The notes under the pieces were generated by a model, which searched no databases, was not told where the DNA came from, and saw only the letters and a list, made by a program, of their open reading frames with translations. Positions 7,227 to 14,872 of a stretch of 17,079 bases of DNA are shown here, one piece after another (within the stretch, counting starts at the first letter, position 1; every line of letters starts with the position of its first letter). Source of the DNA: Thermoplasmata archaeon (lineage in GTDB: Archaea; Thermoplasmatota; Thermoplasmata; Thermoplasmatales; Thermoplasmataceae); assembly GCA_021826765.1 (NCBI GenBank), contig JAKAYK010000012.1:1-17079 (forward strand). The letters run 5' to 3'. Both the position numbers and the translations under genes were made by a program.

Positions 7227-7248
7227 CATTGTACAGTAATGATATGGT

Positions 7249-8454
7249 GTGATATTGAAAGAAACCCTAAGGCAGATAGTTATAGACCAAAAAACTGAGC
7301 TTGAATTCTTTGAATATGGCACGGAGCGTGAAGATCTTGGCAGTATAACACTGGAATTACCTCATGCTGTTATAATATCAGGTATAAGAAGATCGGGCAA
7401 GAGTACGCTGTTGCATCAGATTCTAAAGAAACTACCGAATTATTATTATCTTAATTTTGAGGATACCAGGCTTATTGATTTTGAATCGGGAGATTTTGAA
7501 AAACTCGATGAAGTGTTTCACACAGAGTATGGCCCTTCTGAATTCTATCTTCTGGACGAAATACAGAATGTGAAGGGCTGGGAAATCTTTGTGCGATCCA
7601 GATTGGATAGACATAAACATCTATTCATCACCGGATCAAATGCTTCAATGTTGAGCAAAGAGCTTGGTACAAGATTGACAGGACGACATATAAATGTTGA
7701 AATGTTTCCTTTCTCCTTTGGTGAAGCATTACTTCACAGAAAAGAAATTGCATCTCCTGAATCTTTTGAGTGGTACTTCAATCAAGGAGGTTTTCCTGAC
7801 TTCATAAAATATGGAAGGCCGGAAATATTGAGGGAATTATTTATAGATATCCTTCAAAGAGACATAATTTCCAGGCATAAAATACGAGAAACGAAAGCTC
7901 TTCATGAATTGGCACTGTACTTATTGTCCAATGTTGGAAAAGAGTTTTCGTATAATTCACTTAAGAAGATGTTTCAGTTCGGTTCAGTCAATACCCCAAT
8001 ATCCTTTGTTTCATATCTGGAGGATAGCTATCTTCTCTTCACCATACCAAAATTCGATTACTCATTGAAGAAACAGATGATCAATGAGAAGAAGGTATAT
8101 TCCATAGATAATGGCCTGTCAAATGCCAACTCTGTCTCATTTTCTTCCAATAAGGGCAGGATGCTGGAAAATTTTGTCTTCATTACACTCCGTAGATCCC
8201 ACAAAAACATCTATTATTTCAGGGAGAATGGAGAATGTGATTTCCTTATAAAAGAAGACAGTAGAATAATAATTGCTATACAGGTTGCTTACGAATTGAA
8301 TGAGGATAACAAAAAGAGGGAAATTGGAGGATTGTTGGAAGCCATGAGGAAATTTGAATTGAGGGAAGGATTCATATTGACTTATAACCAGGAAGATGAG
8401 ATTGATATTGAAGACAAAAGAATTATAATCAAGCCCGTCTGGAAATGGATTTGA
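7249..8454 (+). CDS. AAA ATPase with C-terminal DUF4143-type nuclease-like domain
   Basis: 401 residues from a GTG that sits where transcription should begin. Walker A GIRRSGKST is at 45-53, Walker B FYLLDEIQ at 99-106, and the sensor strand LFITGSNASML follows near 125. The middle part (about 170-290) carries the helical and winged-helix-like region typical of these proteins. The C-terminal part has GECDFLI near 328-334 and IIAIQVAYE near 341-349, the DUF4143 version of a PD-(D/E)xK-like fold in which Gln replaces the usual Glu; whether it cuts DNA is doubtful. These proteins are common in archaea in variable numbers and their role is unresolved. The gene is a single unit with an operator-like palindrome at its promoter. 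Confidence 0.88.
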   Translation: MILKETLRQIVIDQKTELEFFEYGTEREDLGSITLELPHAVIISGIRRSGKSTLLHQILKKLPNYYYLNFEDTRLIDFESGDFEKLDEVFHTEYGPSEFYLLDEIQNVKGWEIFVRSRLDRHKHLFITGSNASMLSKELGTRLTGRHINVEMFPFSFGEALLHRKEIASPESFEWYFNQGGFPDFIKYGRPEILRELFIDILQRDIISRHKIRETKALHELALYLLSNVGKEFSYNSLKKMFQFGSVNTPISFVSYLEDSYLLFTIPKFDYSLKKQMINEKKVYSIDNGLSNANSVSFSSNKGRMLENFVFITLRRSHKNIYYFRENGECDFLIKEDSRIIIAIQVAYELNEDNKKREIGGLLEAMRKFELREGFILTYNQEDEIDIEDKRIIIKPVWKWI

Positions 8455-8624
8455 CTATTCAAGATTATGAATTAAACACTTTTTCCAGGATAATGCATAG
8501 TGTTTCAAACAAAATTTAAATTTTAACATTTTTTAGAGAAATTACGTAATATTCAGGAGTGGTAAGAGGTTACATTTGGCAAGAAACTTCTCTAGAAACG
8601 TTATCTACAAGAATCTGAAATATC

Positions 8625-8630
8625 TTTATA
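8625..8630 (+). promoter_or_regulatory. TATA box of the DUF234-type ATPase gene (leaderless)
   Basis: TTTATA begins 24 nt before the ATG at 8649, with no Shine-Dalgarno sequence. The 194 nt between the two ATPase genes otherwise hold nothing I can name. Confidence 0.5.
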
Positions 8631-8648
8631 CTTAGTTGTATTTATTTT

Positions 8649-10019
8649 ATGATAATATTGGTACAACAATTTATAAACAGGAATCAAGAGCTGAATTTCC
8701 TTGAGGGAAAATTCAATGAAGACAAAGCACAGTTAATTATAATTTATGGAAGAAGGAGAATAGGAAAAACTGAACTTATTAGAAAATTCGTTGATGGAAA
8801 GAAGGTAATCTATCATATGTGCACCTATGATTCTGTCGATGAAAATATCAATTCGTTAAAAGAACAGATGGCCCGAATCACTGGAAACACCATTTTCAGA
8901 AAAATATCAGTCAACTTATTTGACCTATTCAAATATTTTAAAGAACAGATTGGCCAGGATAAAGTGGTGATCTGCATTGATGAATTTCCATACCTGGTCC
9001 AGATGGATCGTTCCATTCCTTCAGTATTTCAGAAAATATTTGATCTTATAATATCAGAATCCAGAATATATATGATTCTGTCAGGCTCAAGCATAGGAGT
9101 TATGGAAAACGAAGTACTCAGTTATAGATCACCGCTTTATGGAAGAAGAACTGGAAGTTATGAAATACAGGGATTTGATCTCAAACATATTTCCAGTTTT
9201 TATGAAGGAGACATGGCAAACATGATAAAAATTGCAAGCGTGTTTGGCAATAGCCCATATTATTTATCTTTAATAGACAGGAATGAAAGTGTTGCGGAAA
9301 ACATAAAAAAGAAAATCCTGACCAAGGGTGAAATTTTGTATGAAGAGCCAAGAATCCTCATGAAACAAGAATTCAACGAACCAAGGGTCTATGAAATGCT
9401 TATCAGGAATATTGCAAATGGCTACGTTAAATATGGAGAACTTCAAAATGCAGTTCACATGGATAAGGGTAACATATCAAGATATCTGGAAACCCTGATT
9501 TCGAGCAAAATCATCGATTACGTTTTACCTTTTAATCAACGGAGAAAAGGCATATATGAAATTACTGATTCTTTCCTTAATTTCTATTATCGCTTTGTCT
9601 ATCCAAACAAATCAGATCTTGAAATTGGAAATATCGACATTGTGTATTCGAGAATCGAAAAAGAATTGAATGCTTATTATGGAAAAATGTTCGAAAGAAT
9701 TGTTCTGGATCTTATCAACAAGCGTATTCTTGAAATTCCACTTAAAACTTTTTCTCTCTACAGATATTGGCACAAGGAAACTGAAATAGATGGAATTGCA
9801 GTGGAAATTAACAATAAAAAGGCCGCCTTCATAGAAATTAAATTTTCAGAAAGTATAGATGGAATAAGAATCACACCAAATCTCATAAATAAATCAAAGA
9901 CTGTCCCGTTATATGTGGATGAAAAATATTATATTCTAATAGCAAAATCGTTTAAAACCCGAAGTGATGATTCAATAAATATCGACCTCGATCAAATTGA
10001 AAAATCCATTTTCAAATGA
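8649..10019 (+). CDS. Archaeal STAND-like ATPase with C-terminal DUF234-type nuclease-like domain
   Basis: 456 residues. FINRNQELNFLE at 8-19 is the usual entry strand of archaeal ATPases. Walker A GRRRIGKT is at 34-41, Walker B VVICIDEF at 106-113, and sensor strand YMILSGSSIG at 141-150. A winged-helix region follows (about 245-300, with MDKGNISRYLETLISSKII as recognition part). The tail contains EIDGIA (Asp381) and AAFIEIKFSE (Glu396, Lys398), an intact D...ExK set of the PD-(D/E)xK superfamily. A catalytically active nuclease is therefore more plausible than in the preceding DUF4143 gene. Established comparative work places such archaeal ATPases near the STAND group. Cellular role unknown; defence or mobile-element functions are often suggested. 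Confidence 0.88.
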   Translation: MIILVQQFINRNQELNFLEGKFNEDKAQLIIIYGRRRIGKTELIRKFVDGKKVIYHMCTYDSVDENINSLKEQMARITGNTIFRKISVNLFDLFKYFKEQIGQDKVVICIDEFPYLVQMDRSIPSVFQKIFDLIISESRIYMILSGSSIGVMENEVLSYRSPLYGRRTGSYEIQGFDLKHISSFYEGDMANMIKIASVFGNSPYYLSLIDRNESVAENIKKKILTKGEILYEEPRILMKQEFNEPRVYEMLIRNIANGYVKYGELQNAVHMDKGNISRYLETLISSKIIDYVLPFNQRRKGIYEITDSFLNFYYRFVYPNKSDLEIGNIDIVYSRIEKELNAYYGKMFERIVLDLINKRILEIPLKTFSLYRYWHKETEIDGIAVEINNKKAAFIEIKFSESIDGIRITPNLINKSKTVPLYVDEKYYILIAKSFKTRSDDSINIDLDQIEKSIFK

Positions 10020-10201
10020 TCGAAACACTTTTCATCCTGAAAGAGCGGTTAATCTGTGCAGAAATCACCCTAATTCTGTTGGGATTGCATTCGTGTACCA
10101 AATACTTTTCAAAGACACTTTCCATTCTTAACTAACATCGTAGAGCAATATGATTAATGTAGCAGGAGGATAGGTTGTTGAAAAGAAAAATTCATTAATT
10201 T

Positions 10202-10227
10202 TTTGAAATAAAATTTCCTATTTCAAA
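10202..10227. repeat. Inverted repeat upstream of the surface-protein gene
   Basis: TTTGAAATA and TATTTCAAA, 9-bp perfect arms with an 8-nt spacer, about 47 nt before the TATA box of the next gene. It could be an upstream activator or repressor site; A+T richness lowers its weight. The remainder of 10020-10302 shows no convincing gene on either strand. Confidence 0.35.
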
Positions 10228-10273
10228 CTGATTCTAATTAGTGGGAACAGGTTTAATCTACCATGTTTTAAAA

Positions 10274-10282
10274 TTTTAAATA
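10274..10282 (+). promoter_or_regulatory. TATA-like box of the surface-protein gene (leaderless)
   Basis: TTTTAAATA begins 29 nt before the ATG at 10303; no Shine-Dalgarno sequence. Confidence 0.5.
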
Positions 10283-10302
10283 CTAATTTATTATTTATAA
10301 AG

Positions 10303-11889
10303 ATGCGGAATGAAAAAGTTTTCATTATTTTGTTAGCAACGCTTTTTGTCATGTCTGGTATTTTGCTCGGTACTCAAGGTATCAACCCACAAACAGGCTC
10401 AATAAATAATACATTAGCCCATAATGATCATGCAGTCAGCAACATAAATCTCGGAGTGAACATAACACTTTTCAACGTGTATATAAATGATAGTTATTAT
10501 ACAAACTTTTTTCTTGGTATAATAAATGGTCAGATGCAACAATCCCTTTATGCGGACAATCTCTACATCAATAGTTCAGGTGTTCTATATACAAATGGGC
10601 ACAGTATATATCTCTCAGGTATATTTGATAATAAAGGCCATGTATTCACACGTAGTTCCTATTATTCATTTTCCCTGATTTCGTATGGTGGCTCTGGAGG
10701 AGGTGCTCGAGCCAATAACAGCACCTCCAGTTCTTTAGGGTCATCCACTCTTGACCACGGTGGTGTGGGAACTGCTAAAATCCATGCGCAGAACGGTTCA
10801 GCAGCTAAATTTCCTGCTTTAAACAACACTTTAATTCAGGCAATGTACCGCTCAGGATTTAATATTTATCTTATGGGCGCAGATGGGCAGTATTATCAAT
10901 ATTCCAACAATTCTAACAATTTTTATGTAAATCTTAATCCCGGAACTGGTAGTAACGGATTGTATCTTCAGGCCAACAAGATCATTGCCGGCAACATAAG
11001 TTCTAACGGTACAAATGGATTAAACAACACCAAATACAACATTTACACTGGAGGCGGTGGAGCTGGTTCAATAATTCTTGCATATGCAGGATCAAACCTT
11101 ACTGCAGGAAACGTAACAGCAATTGGTGGAAAAGGTGGCTCTTCAAACAAAACAAACTATACTGGGGGGAACGGTGGATCGGGCACCATTTACAATTATT
11201 CTTATGGGAAAACAGCACCAATCTCAGTGAGTACACAGTTTCATATTCCAGTGATAACTCCAGAATTTATATTTAATGGTTCAACGACTTCCTTTACTAT
11301 GAATAGTTTACCATCGAATGACATTATCCTGAACGGTAACGGCACTTATAAATTGAGTGGCATAAACACAAAAACTTACTCATTCAACTATTCATGTGCG
11401 ATATATTTCAACGGAAGCTATAATGTAAAATCTTATGGATCTTTAAGTTATAACAATTCAGGACAAAACAACTTAGTTTATTCAATCCCTGCCTTTGGCC
11501 CCCATAGCATTAATCTGTTGAATGCGGGCATCTTGCCTAATAGTCTCTCTTACATGCTTTACGGCTACAGTGCTAATATAAAATTACAAACAGGTGTGAC
11601 ATTCTCAACTCCTATGGGATATGATCTCACAGACAAATTAACCTTGTATGATCCCGTTCTTGGAGCTAACTTGGTTACGATGTACATTGACCAGAAGTCG
11701 GGGGTGATTTTGAAATACGTGTCTCCATCTTTCTCATATGAAGTCACAGGAACAAACACACCACTTGATCATACGTCCGCCCCACTTCCACTCAATGATA
11801 TAGAGATCGGTGGCGGGGCTGCGGCAATTGCCTTGGTTGCTGGTGTTGTTGGGTACACAATGATGCAAAGAAGGAAAACACACCCATAA
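10303..11889 (+). CDS. Glycine/Asn-rich cell-surface protein, membrane-anchored
   Basis: 528 residues. A signal peptide or N-anchor lies at about 5-25 (VFIILLATLFVMSGILLG). The exported body is rich in Asn, Ser, Gly and Tyr with many N-x-S/T sequons, so heavy N-glycosylation is likely. Two glycine-rich patches, near 129-135 (GGSGGGA) and 250-300 (GGGGAGS, GGKGGSS, GGNGGSG separated by short strands such as IILAYAG), look like a beta-roll or beta-helix of the type seen in archaeal surface proteins. A C-terminal TM helix (about 500-520, GGGAAAIALVAGVVGYTM) is followed by a basic tail QRRKTHP that would stay in the cytoplasm. Function is likely structural or adhesive. I recognise the architecture, not a named family. 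Confidence 0.8.
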   Translation: MRNEKVFIILLATLFVMSGILLGTQGINPQTGSINNTLAHNDHAVSNINLGVNITLFNVYINDSYYTNFFLGIINGQMQQSLYADNLYINSSGVLYTNGHSIYLSGIFDNKGHVFTRSSYYSFSLISYGGSGGGARANNSTSSSLGSSTLDHGGVGTAKIHAQNGSAAKFPALNNTLIQAMYRSGFNIYLMGADGQYYQYSNNSNNFYVNLNPGTGSNGLYLQANKIIAGNISSNGTNGLNNTKYNIYTGGGGAGSIILAYAGSNLTAGNVTAIGGKGGSSNKTNYTGGNGGSGTIYNYSYGKTAPISVSTQFHIPVITPEFIFNGSTTSFTMNSLPSNDIILNGNGTYKLSGINTKTYSFNYSCAIYFNGSYNVKSYGSLSYNNSGQNNLVYSIPAFGPHSINLLNAGILPNSLSYMLYGYSANIKLQTGVTFSTPMGYDLTDKLTLYDPVLGANLVTMYIDQKSGVILKYVSPSFSYEVTGTNTPLDHTSAPLPLNDIEIGGGAAAIALVAGVVGYTMMQRRKTHP

Positions 11890-11894
11890 AATTA

Positions 11895-11909
11895 TTTTTT
11901 TAGTCTTTT
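11895..11909 (+). terminator. T-rich terminator after the surface-protein gene
   Basis: Seven T (11895-11901), AGTC, then four T begin 6 nt after the stop codon, a plausible archaeal intrinsic terminator. Confidence 0.5.
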
Positions 11910-11911
11910 AT

Positions 11912-11948
11912 CTGACCACCTCCAGGCCCCCTGAGAGGCAGTTAGTCA
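11912..11948 (-). mobile_element. Possible second IS200/IS605 right-end-like fragment
   Basis: On the minus strand GCCTCTCAGGGGGC can fold (5-bp stem with one G-U, loop TCAG) and is followed by CTGGAGGTGGTCAG. This recalls the hairpin plus G-rich GGTCA(C) tail of IS605-type right ends. It is only about 37 nt long and has no protein frame to support it, so it may be coincidence. G+C content here is clearly above that of the flanks. Confidence 0.22.
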
Positions 11949-12059
11949 ATTTTATTTCGATTTCAAAACATTGATAATGCAACTTTGATAAAGCCTATAC
12001 TTCATACCCATGATATTTTTTCATTCAATAGTCACAACTTTGCGGGATTCGGAGCATTG

Positions 12060-12068
12060 TTAATATAA
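12060..12068 (+). promoter_or_regulatory. TATA-like box of the proS operon
   Basis: TTAATATAA begins 30 nt before the ATG at 12090. No convincing Shine-Dalgarno sequence precedes that start, so a leaderless or nearly leaderless transcript is likely. Confidence 0.4.
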
Positions 12069-12089
12069 CAATAAATAATATTAGGGCTG

Positions 12090-13475
12090 ATGGAAAACAC
12101 CAGATCAGATTTCAGCCAGTGGTACAATGAGATAATTGAACTGGCAGAACTCATGGACAAAAGATATCCCATAAAAGGCATGAATGTGTGGCTTCCGTAT
12201 GGTTACTCCCTGATGAGGAACATTGATGAGATGATCAGGGAAAGATTCTACGCTGATGATTTTCGAGAAGTAATGTTTCCTGCACTTATATCCAGAGGAA
12301 TGTTTGAGATTGAATTTGAGCATATCAAGGGTTTTGAAAATGAACTCTTCTGGGTCACGAAAGGCGGGAAGGAATCCTTTGAAGATGACCTGGCCATGAG
12401 GCCAACCAGCGAAGCAGCAATATATCCTATGTTCAAGCTGTGGATAAGGGATCATATGGATCTGCCCATGAGAATATTCCAGATAGTACAGGTTTGGAGA
12501 TATGAAACAAAGCACACCAGGCCCTTCATACGGGTAAGGGATATTCACTTCATAGAATGCCACACAGCTCACTCTTCCTACGAGGATGCCGAAGAACAGC
12601 TTGAAATATACAGGAAACAGTGGAATTTTTTTACAGATGCGTTATGCCTGCCATTTATGGAGATACAGAGGCCCGAATGGGACAAGTTCCCGGGTGCAGT
12701 TTACACAAGAGCATTTGACACCATAATGCCATCTGGAAGGACCATTCAGATTGGTACGATTCACCAGTATGGACAGAATTTCTCAAAAAATTATGATGTC
12801 AAATATGCTGACATGGATGGAAATGCCCAGTATGCTTATCAAACCACCTTCGGTATGAGCGAAAGGCTTGTGGCCCATCTCATTTCAATACATGGTGACG
12901 ATAAAGGATTGATACTCCCTCCTGCAGTGGCCCCTTATCAGGTTGTGATTGTGCCAATTCCGGGAACTGAGCCGAACTTGAAATCTTACATAGATGAGAT
13001 CACAAATTTCCTCAAGGATTCAGGCATAAGATTTACTGTGGACTTCAGGGAAAACTATACGCCAGGATACAAGTACAACCACTGGGAAATGAAAGGTGTC
13101 CCACTCAGGTTTGAGATTGGTGACAGGGAAGTGAAGAATCGTACGATCACAGCTGCCTTCAGAACAGGTAGAAAAAAGGAAATCATGAAGTTCACTGAAA
13201 TTAACAAAGTGAATGATATGCTGAACAGCCTTGCTGATGAACTCAGGGAAAAGGCGCATAATGTCCTCAGGGAAGCATTAAGTGGTAAAATTCTTGGAGA
13301 ACCAGAAGATGCGATTAAAACACCTGTACTGTGCAATGATGAAAAATGCGCAAGGCATTTGGAGGAAAAGCTTTCCCTGACCCTGATGGGGCACATAATG
13401 AATCATGTAGAAAGTGGAAAATGCGAGGTATGTGGAAAAGATGGGCAAACCGCTCTCTTCTCACGGCCATACTGA
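12090..13475 (+). CDS. proS: Prolyl-tRNA synthetase, archaeal/eukaryal type
   Basis: 461 residues. Charges tRNA-Pro with proline using ATP. Class II signatures are in order: motif 1 region FREVMFPALI, the RPTSEAAIYPMF proline/ATP loop near 107-118, motif 2 VWRYETKHTRPFIRVRDIHF near 137-156, and motif 3 in FGMSERLVAHLISIHGDDKG. The anticodon-binding domain begins VAPYQVVIVPIPG. The C-terminal zinc domain has two cysteine pairs (C-x4-C and CEVC) and the protein ends in SRPY, the terminal Tyr typical of the archaeal/eukaryal form. The bacterial editing insertion is absent, as expected. It is slightly short for the family (about 480). First gene of a compact run with a HAD phosphatase and radB. 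Confidence 0.97.
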   Translation: MENTRSDFSQWYNEIIELAELMDKRYPIKGMNVWLPYGYSLMRNIDEMIRERFYADDFREVMFPALISRGMFEIEFEHIKGFENELFWVTKGGKESFEDDLAMRPTSEAAIYPMFKLWIRDHMDLPMRIFQIVQVWRYETKHTRPFIRVRDIHFIECHTAHSSYEDAEEQLEIYRKQWNFFTDALCLPFMEIQRPEWDKFPGAVYTRAFDTIMPSGRTIQIGTIHQYGQNFSKNYDVKYADMDGNAQYAYQTTFGMSERLVAHLISIHGDDKGLILPPAVAPYQVVIVPIPGTEPNLKSYIDEITNFLKDSGIRFTVDFRENYTPGYKYNHWEMKGVPLRFEIGDREVKNRTITAAFRTGRKKEIMKFTEINKVNDMLNSLADELREKAHNVLREALSGKILGEPEDAIKTPVLCNDEKCARHLEEKLSLTLMGHIMNHVESGKCEVCGKDGQTALFSRPY

Positions 13476-13485
13476 TAATGCGCCG

Positions 13486-14139
13486 ATGATATTCCTGGAC
13501 ATGGACGGTGTTCTCACTGTTGAGATAAGCAGCTGGAACATGGTCAACATAGTTCTTGGAATAGACAATATGAAGAATTATGAAAGCTATAAGGCTGGAA
13601 AAATAAACTATGACCAGTTCTTAAGAATGGATCTGGAAAACTGGGTCAATTCAGGGAAAGCAGTATCTGCACGAAAGGTCAAGCAGGTGCTGGATAATAT
13701 AGAACTTTTTCCTGGTGTAAAGGAAGGATGCAGAACTCTTACAGGGGAGGGATACATTCCCGTAATAGTCTCAGGAGGGCTTAGATGGCTTGCAGAGAGG
13801 GTGGCCCATGAACTTGGCATAGAACACTACTTTGCGAATCTCATAATGTCGCAGGGTGACAGAATTCTTCCTTCAGGGGTGGCTATTGTTGATCCCAGGA
13901 ACAAGTGGAAGATTGTGGAACACATGAAGAATCAGTACAAACCAAGATTTACAGTATCTGTTGGAGATTCCCCTGATGATATGAGCATGTTCACGTCCAC
14001 AGACTATTTCATCAGTTTCAATAACAGTACGAAATTTAACATGCCAAACGGTTATGATATAGAAGGGGATAATTTCATGATCATTGTCCAGAAAGCACTG
14101 GAGATAAAGAGGAAACAGGATGAAACTGAGAAACATTGA
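13486..14139 (+). CDS. HAD-superfamily phosphatase (phosphoserine phosphatase-like)
   Basis: 217 residues from the ATG 10 nt after the proS stop. An in-frame ATG at 13441 and one at 13414 lie inside proS and would add residues before the first strand MIFLDMDGVLT, so they are less likely, although none of the three has a good ribosome binding site. HAD motif I is DMDGVLT (nucleophile Asp5, acid Asp7), motif II IVSGG (Ser96), motif III Lys in RNKWK near 140-142, and motif IV GDSPDDMSMF at 160-169. The helical cap between 12 and 75 matches the phosphoserine phosphatase class C1. The substrate is not certain; phosphoserine is one option. The stop is 13 nt before radB, so the genes are probably co-transcribed. 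Confidence 0.85.
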   Translation: MIFLDMDGVLTVEISSWNMVNIVLGIDNMKNYESYKAGKINYDQFLRMDLENWVNSGKAVSARKVKQVLDNIELFPGVKEGCRTLTGEGYIPVIVSGGLRWLAERVAHELGIEHYFANLIMSQGDRILPSGVAIVDPRNKWKIVEHMKNQYKPRFTVSVGDSPDDMSMFTSTDYFISFNNSTKFNMPNGYDIEGDNFMIIVQKALEIKRKQDETEKH

Positions 14140-14145
14140 GGAGGA
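14138..14145 (+). promoter_or_regulatory. Strong Shine-Dalgarno deciding the radB start
   Basis: GAGGAGGA lies 7 nt before the ATG at 14153 and overlaps the stop of the HAD gene. It favours 14153 over the in-frame ATG at 14120. Confidence 0.75.
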
Positions 14146-14152
14146 TCAAAAA

Positions 14153-14809
14153 ATGCCCACCGGCATTGGGTGCATCGACCAGATACTTGGAGGAGGATTC
14201 GACAGGGGCGTCCTGAATCAGGTGTTCGGGGAAGGTGGAGTGGGAAAAACCAATATTGCGATGCAGACTGCAGTCAATACAATCCTCTCTGGAAAGAAGG
14301 TCATATACATCGATACAGAAGGTTTCTCATCTACAAGATTTATGCAGATTAGCCGTAACAGTCCTGATGTTTCAAAGGGGATATTCCTGTACAGGGTCAT
14401 GGACCTTTCAGATCAGGAAGTGGCCGTTATCAAGTCTGAAAAACTTATGGAAAAGGAGAAAGATATTGATCTGCTTATCATCGATTCCTTCACTGCACTT
14501 ATGAGGCTGGAAAGAGACGATTCTTCCAAGAATGGATCAGCGCAGAAACAGCTCAGGATCATGAATGCCATGTGCACTGAATATGATATAGGTGTACTCA
14601 TAACAAACCAGATATACTATGATATTGAGGGGGGGCACACGACTCCGTACGGTGGTTTCTTCCTTGATCATTTTTCAAAGACCATAGTGGAGTTGAGGCG
14701 TGAACAGGATAACAGGAGAAGGTTTCTCGTGAGAAAGCACAGGTCCATTTCCGACAGTGTTGAGACTTCATTCTATATTACAGAATATGGATTATCCTGC
14801 GTTCCCTGA
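14153..14809 (+). CDS. radB: DNA repair and recombination protein RadB
   Basis: 218 residues. RadB is the euryarchaeal paralogue of RadA/Rad51 that lacks the N-terminal DNA-binding domain and assists homologous recombination. The protein starts directly in the ATPase core: TGIGCIDQILGGGFDRG, Walker A GEGGVGKT at 26-33, IYIDTEG near 51-57, and Walker B IDLLIIDS at 105-112. VLITNQIYYD is the following core strand, and the GGFFLDHFSKTIVELRR and RKHRS segments are family-typical. Length matches RadB (about 220) and rules out full RadA. The start is set by the Shine-Dalgarno sequence; an ATG at 14120 would add 11 residues overlapping the HAD gene. Confidence 0.93.
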   Translation: MPTGIGCIDQILGGGFDRGVLNQVFGEGGVGKTNIAMQTAVNTILSGKKVIYIDTEGFSSTRFMQISRNSPDVSKGIFLYRVMDLSDQEVAVIKSEKLMEKEKDIDLLIIDSFTALMRLERDDSSKNGSAQKQLRIMNAMCTEYDIGVLITNQIYYDIEGGHTTPYGGFFLDHFSKTIVELRREQDNRRRFLVRKHRSISDSVETSFYITEYGLSCVP

Positions 14810-14872
14810 AAAACCATCCCTGTGATCAGGTGTTCTATTGATTAAGTAAAAATAGCCAATTAATGAAGAAAG

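Larger units (their letters stand above)
6919..7248. other. 330-nt intergenic region with inverted repeats and possible decayed coding
   Basis: No plus-strand gene of weight. Inverted repeats: GTTCCAT/ATGGAAC (7036-7042 and 7055-7061), CGCATA/TATGCG (7104-7109 and 7127-7132, long loop) and the strong dyad at 7194-7214, listed separately. On the minus strand a 48-codon ORF runs from an ATG at 7196 to a TGA at 7050-7052. The same frame stays protein-like after that stop (FWNGTKQSITVGIILGALL, a hydrophobic stretch) until another TGA near 6972. This may be a decayed gene or chance. No tRNA or other RNA gene was recognised. Confidence 0.4.

Noticed and set aside
10020..10140. Short frames on both strands after the DUF234-type gene (about 37 codons each)
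   Set aside because: No start signals, no recognisable motif and no continuation beyond stops; indistinguishable from chance.
13055..13396. Minus-strand open frame (113 codons) inside proS
   Set aside because: Shadow of proS; composition is that of reverse-read codons and no start signals are present.
13414..13485. Longer N-terminus for the HAD phosphatase
   Set aside because: It would overlap proS by 62 nt and adds residues before the first HAD strand that match no family N-terminus.
14819..14830. CCTG-TGAT-CAGG hairpin after radB as a terminator
   Set aside because: Only four base pairs and no T-tract follows, so I do not call it.
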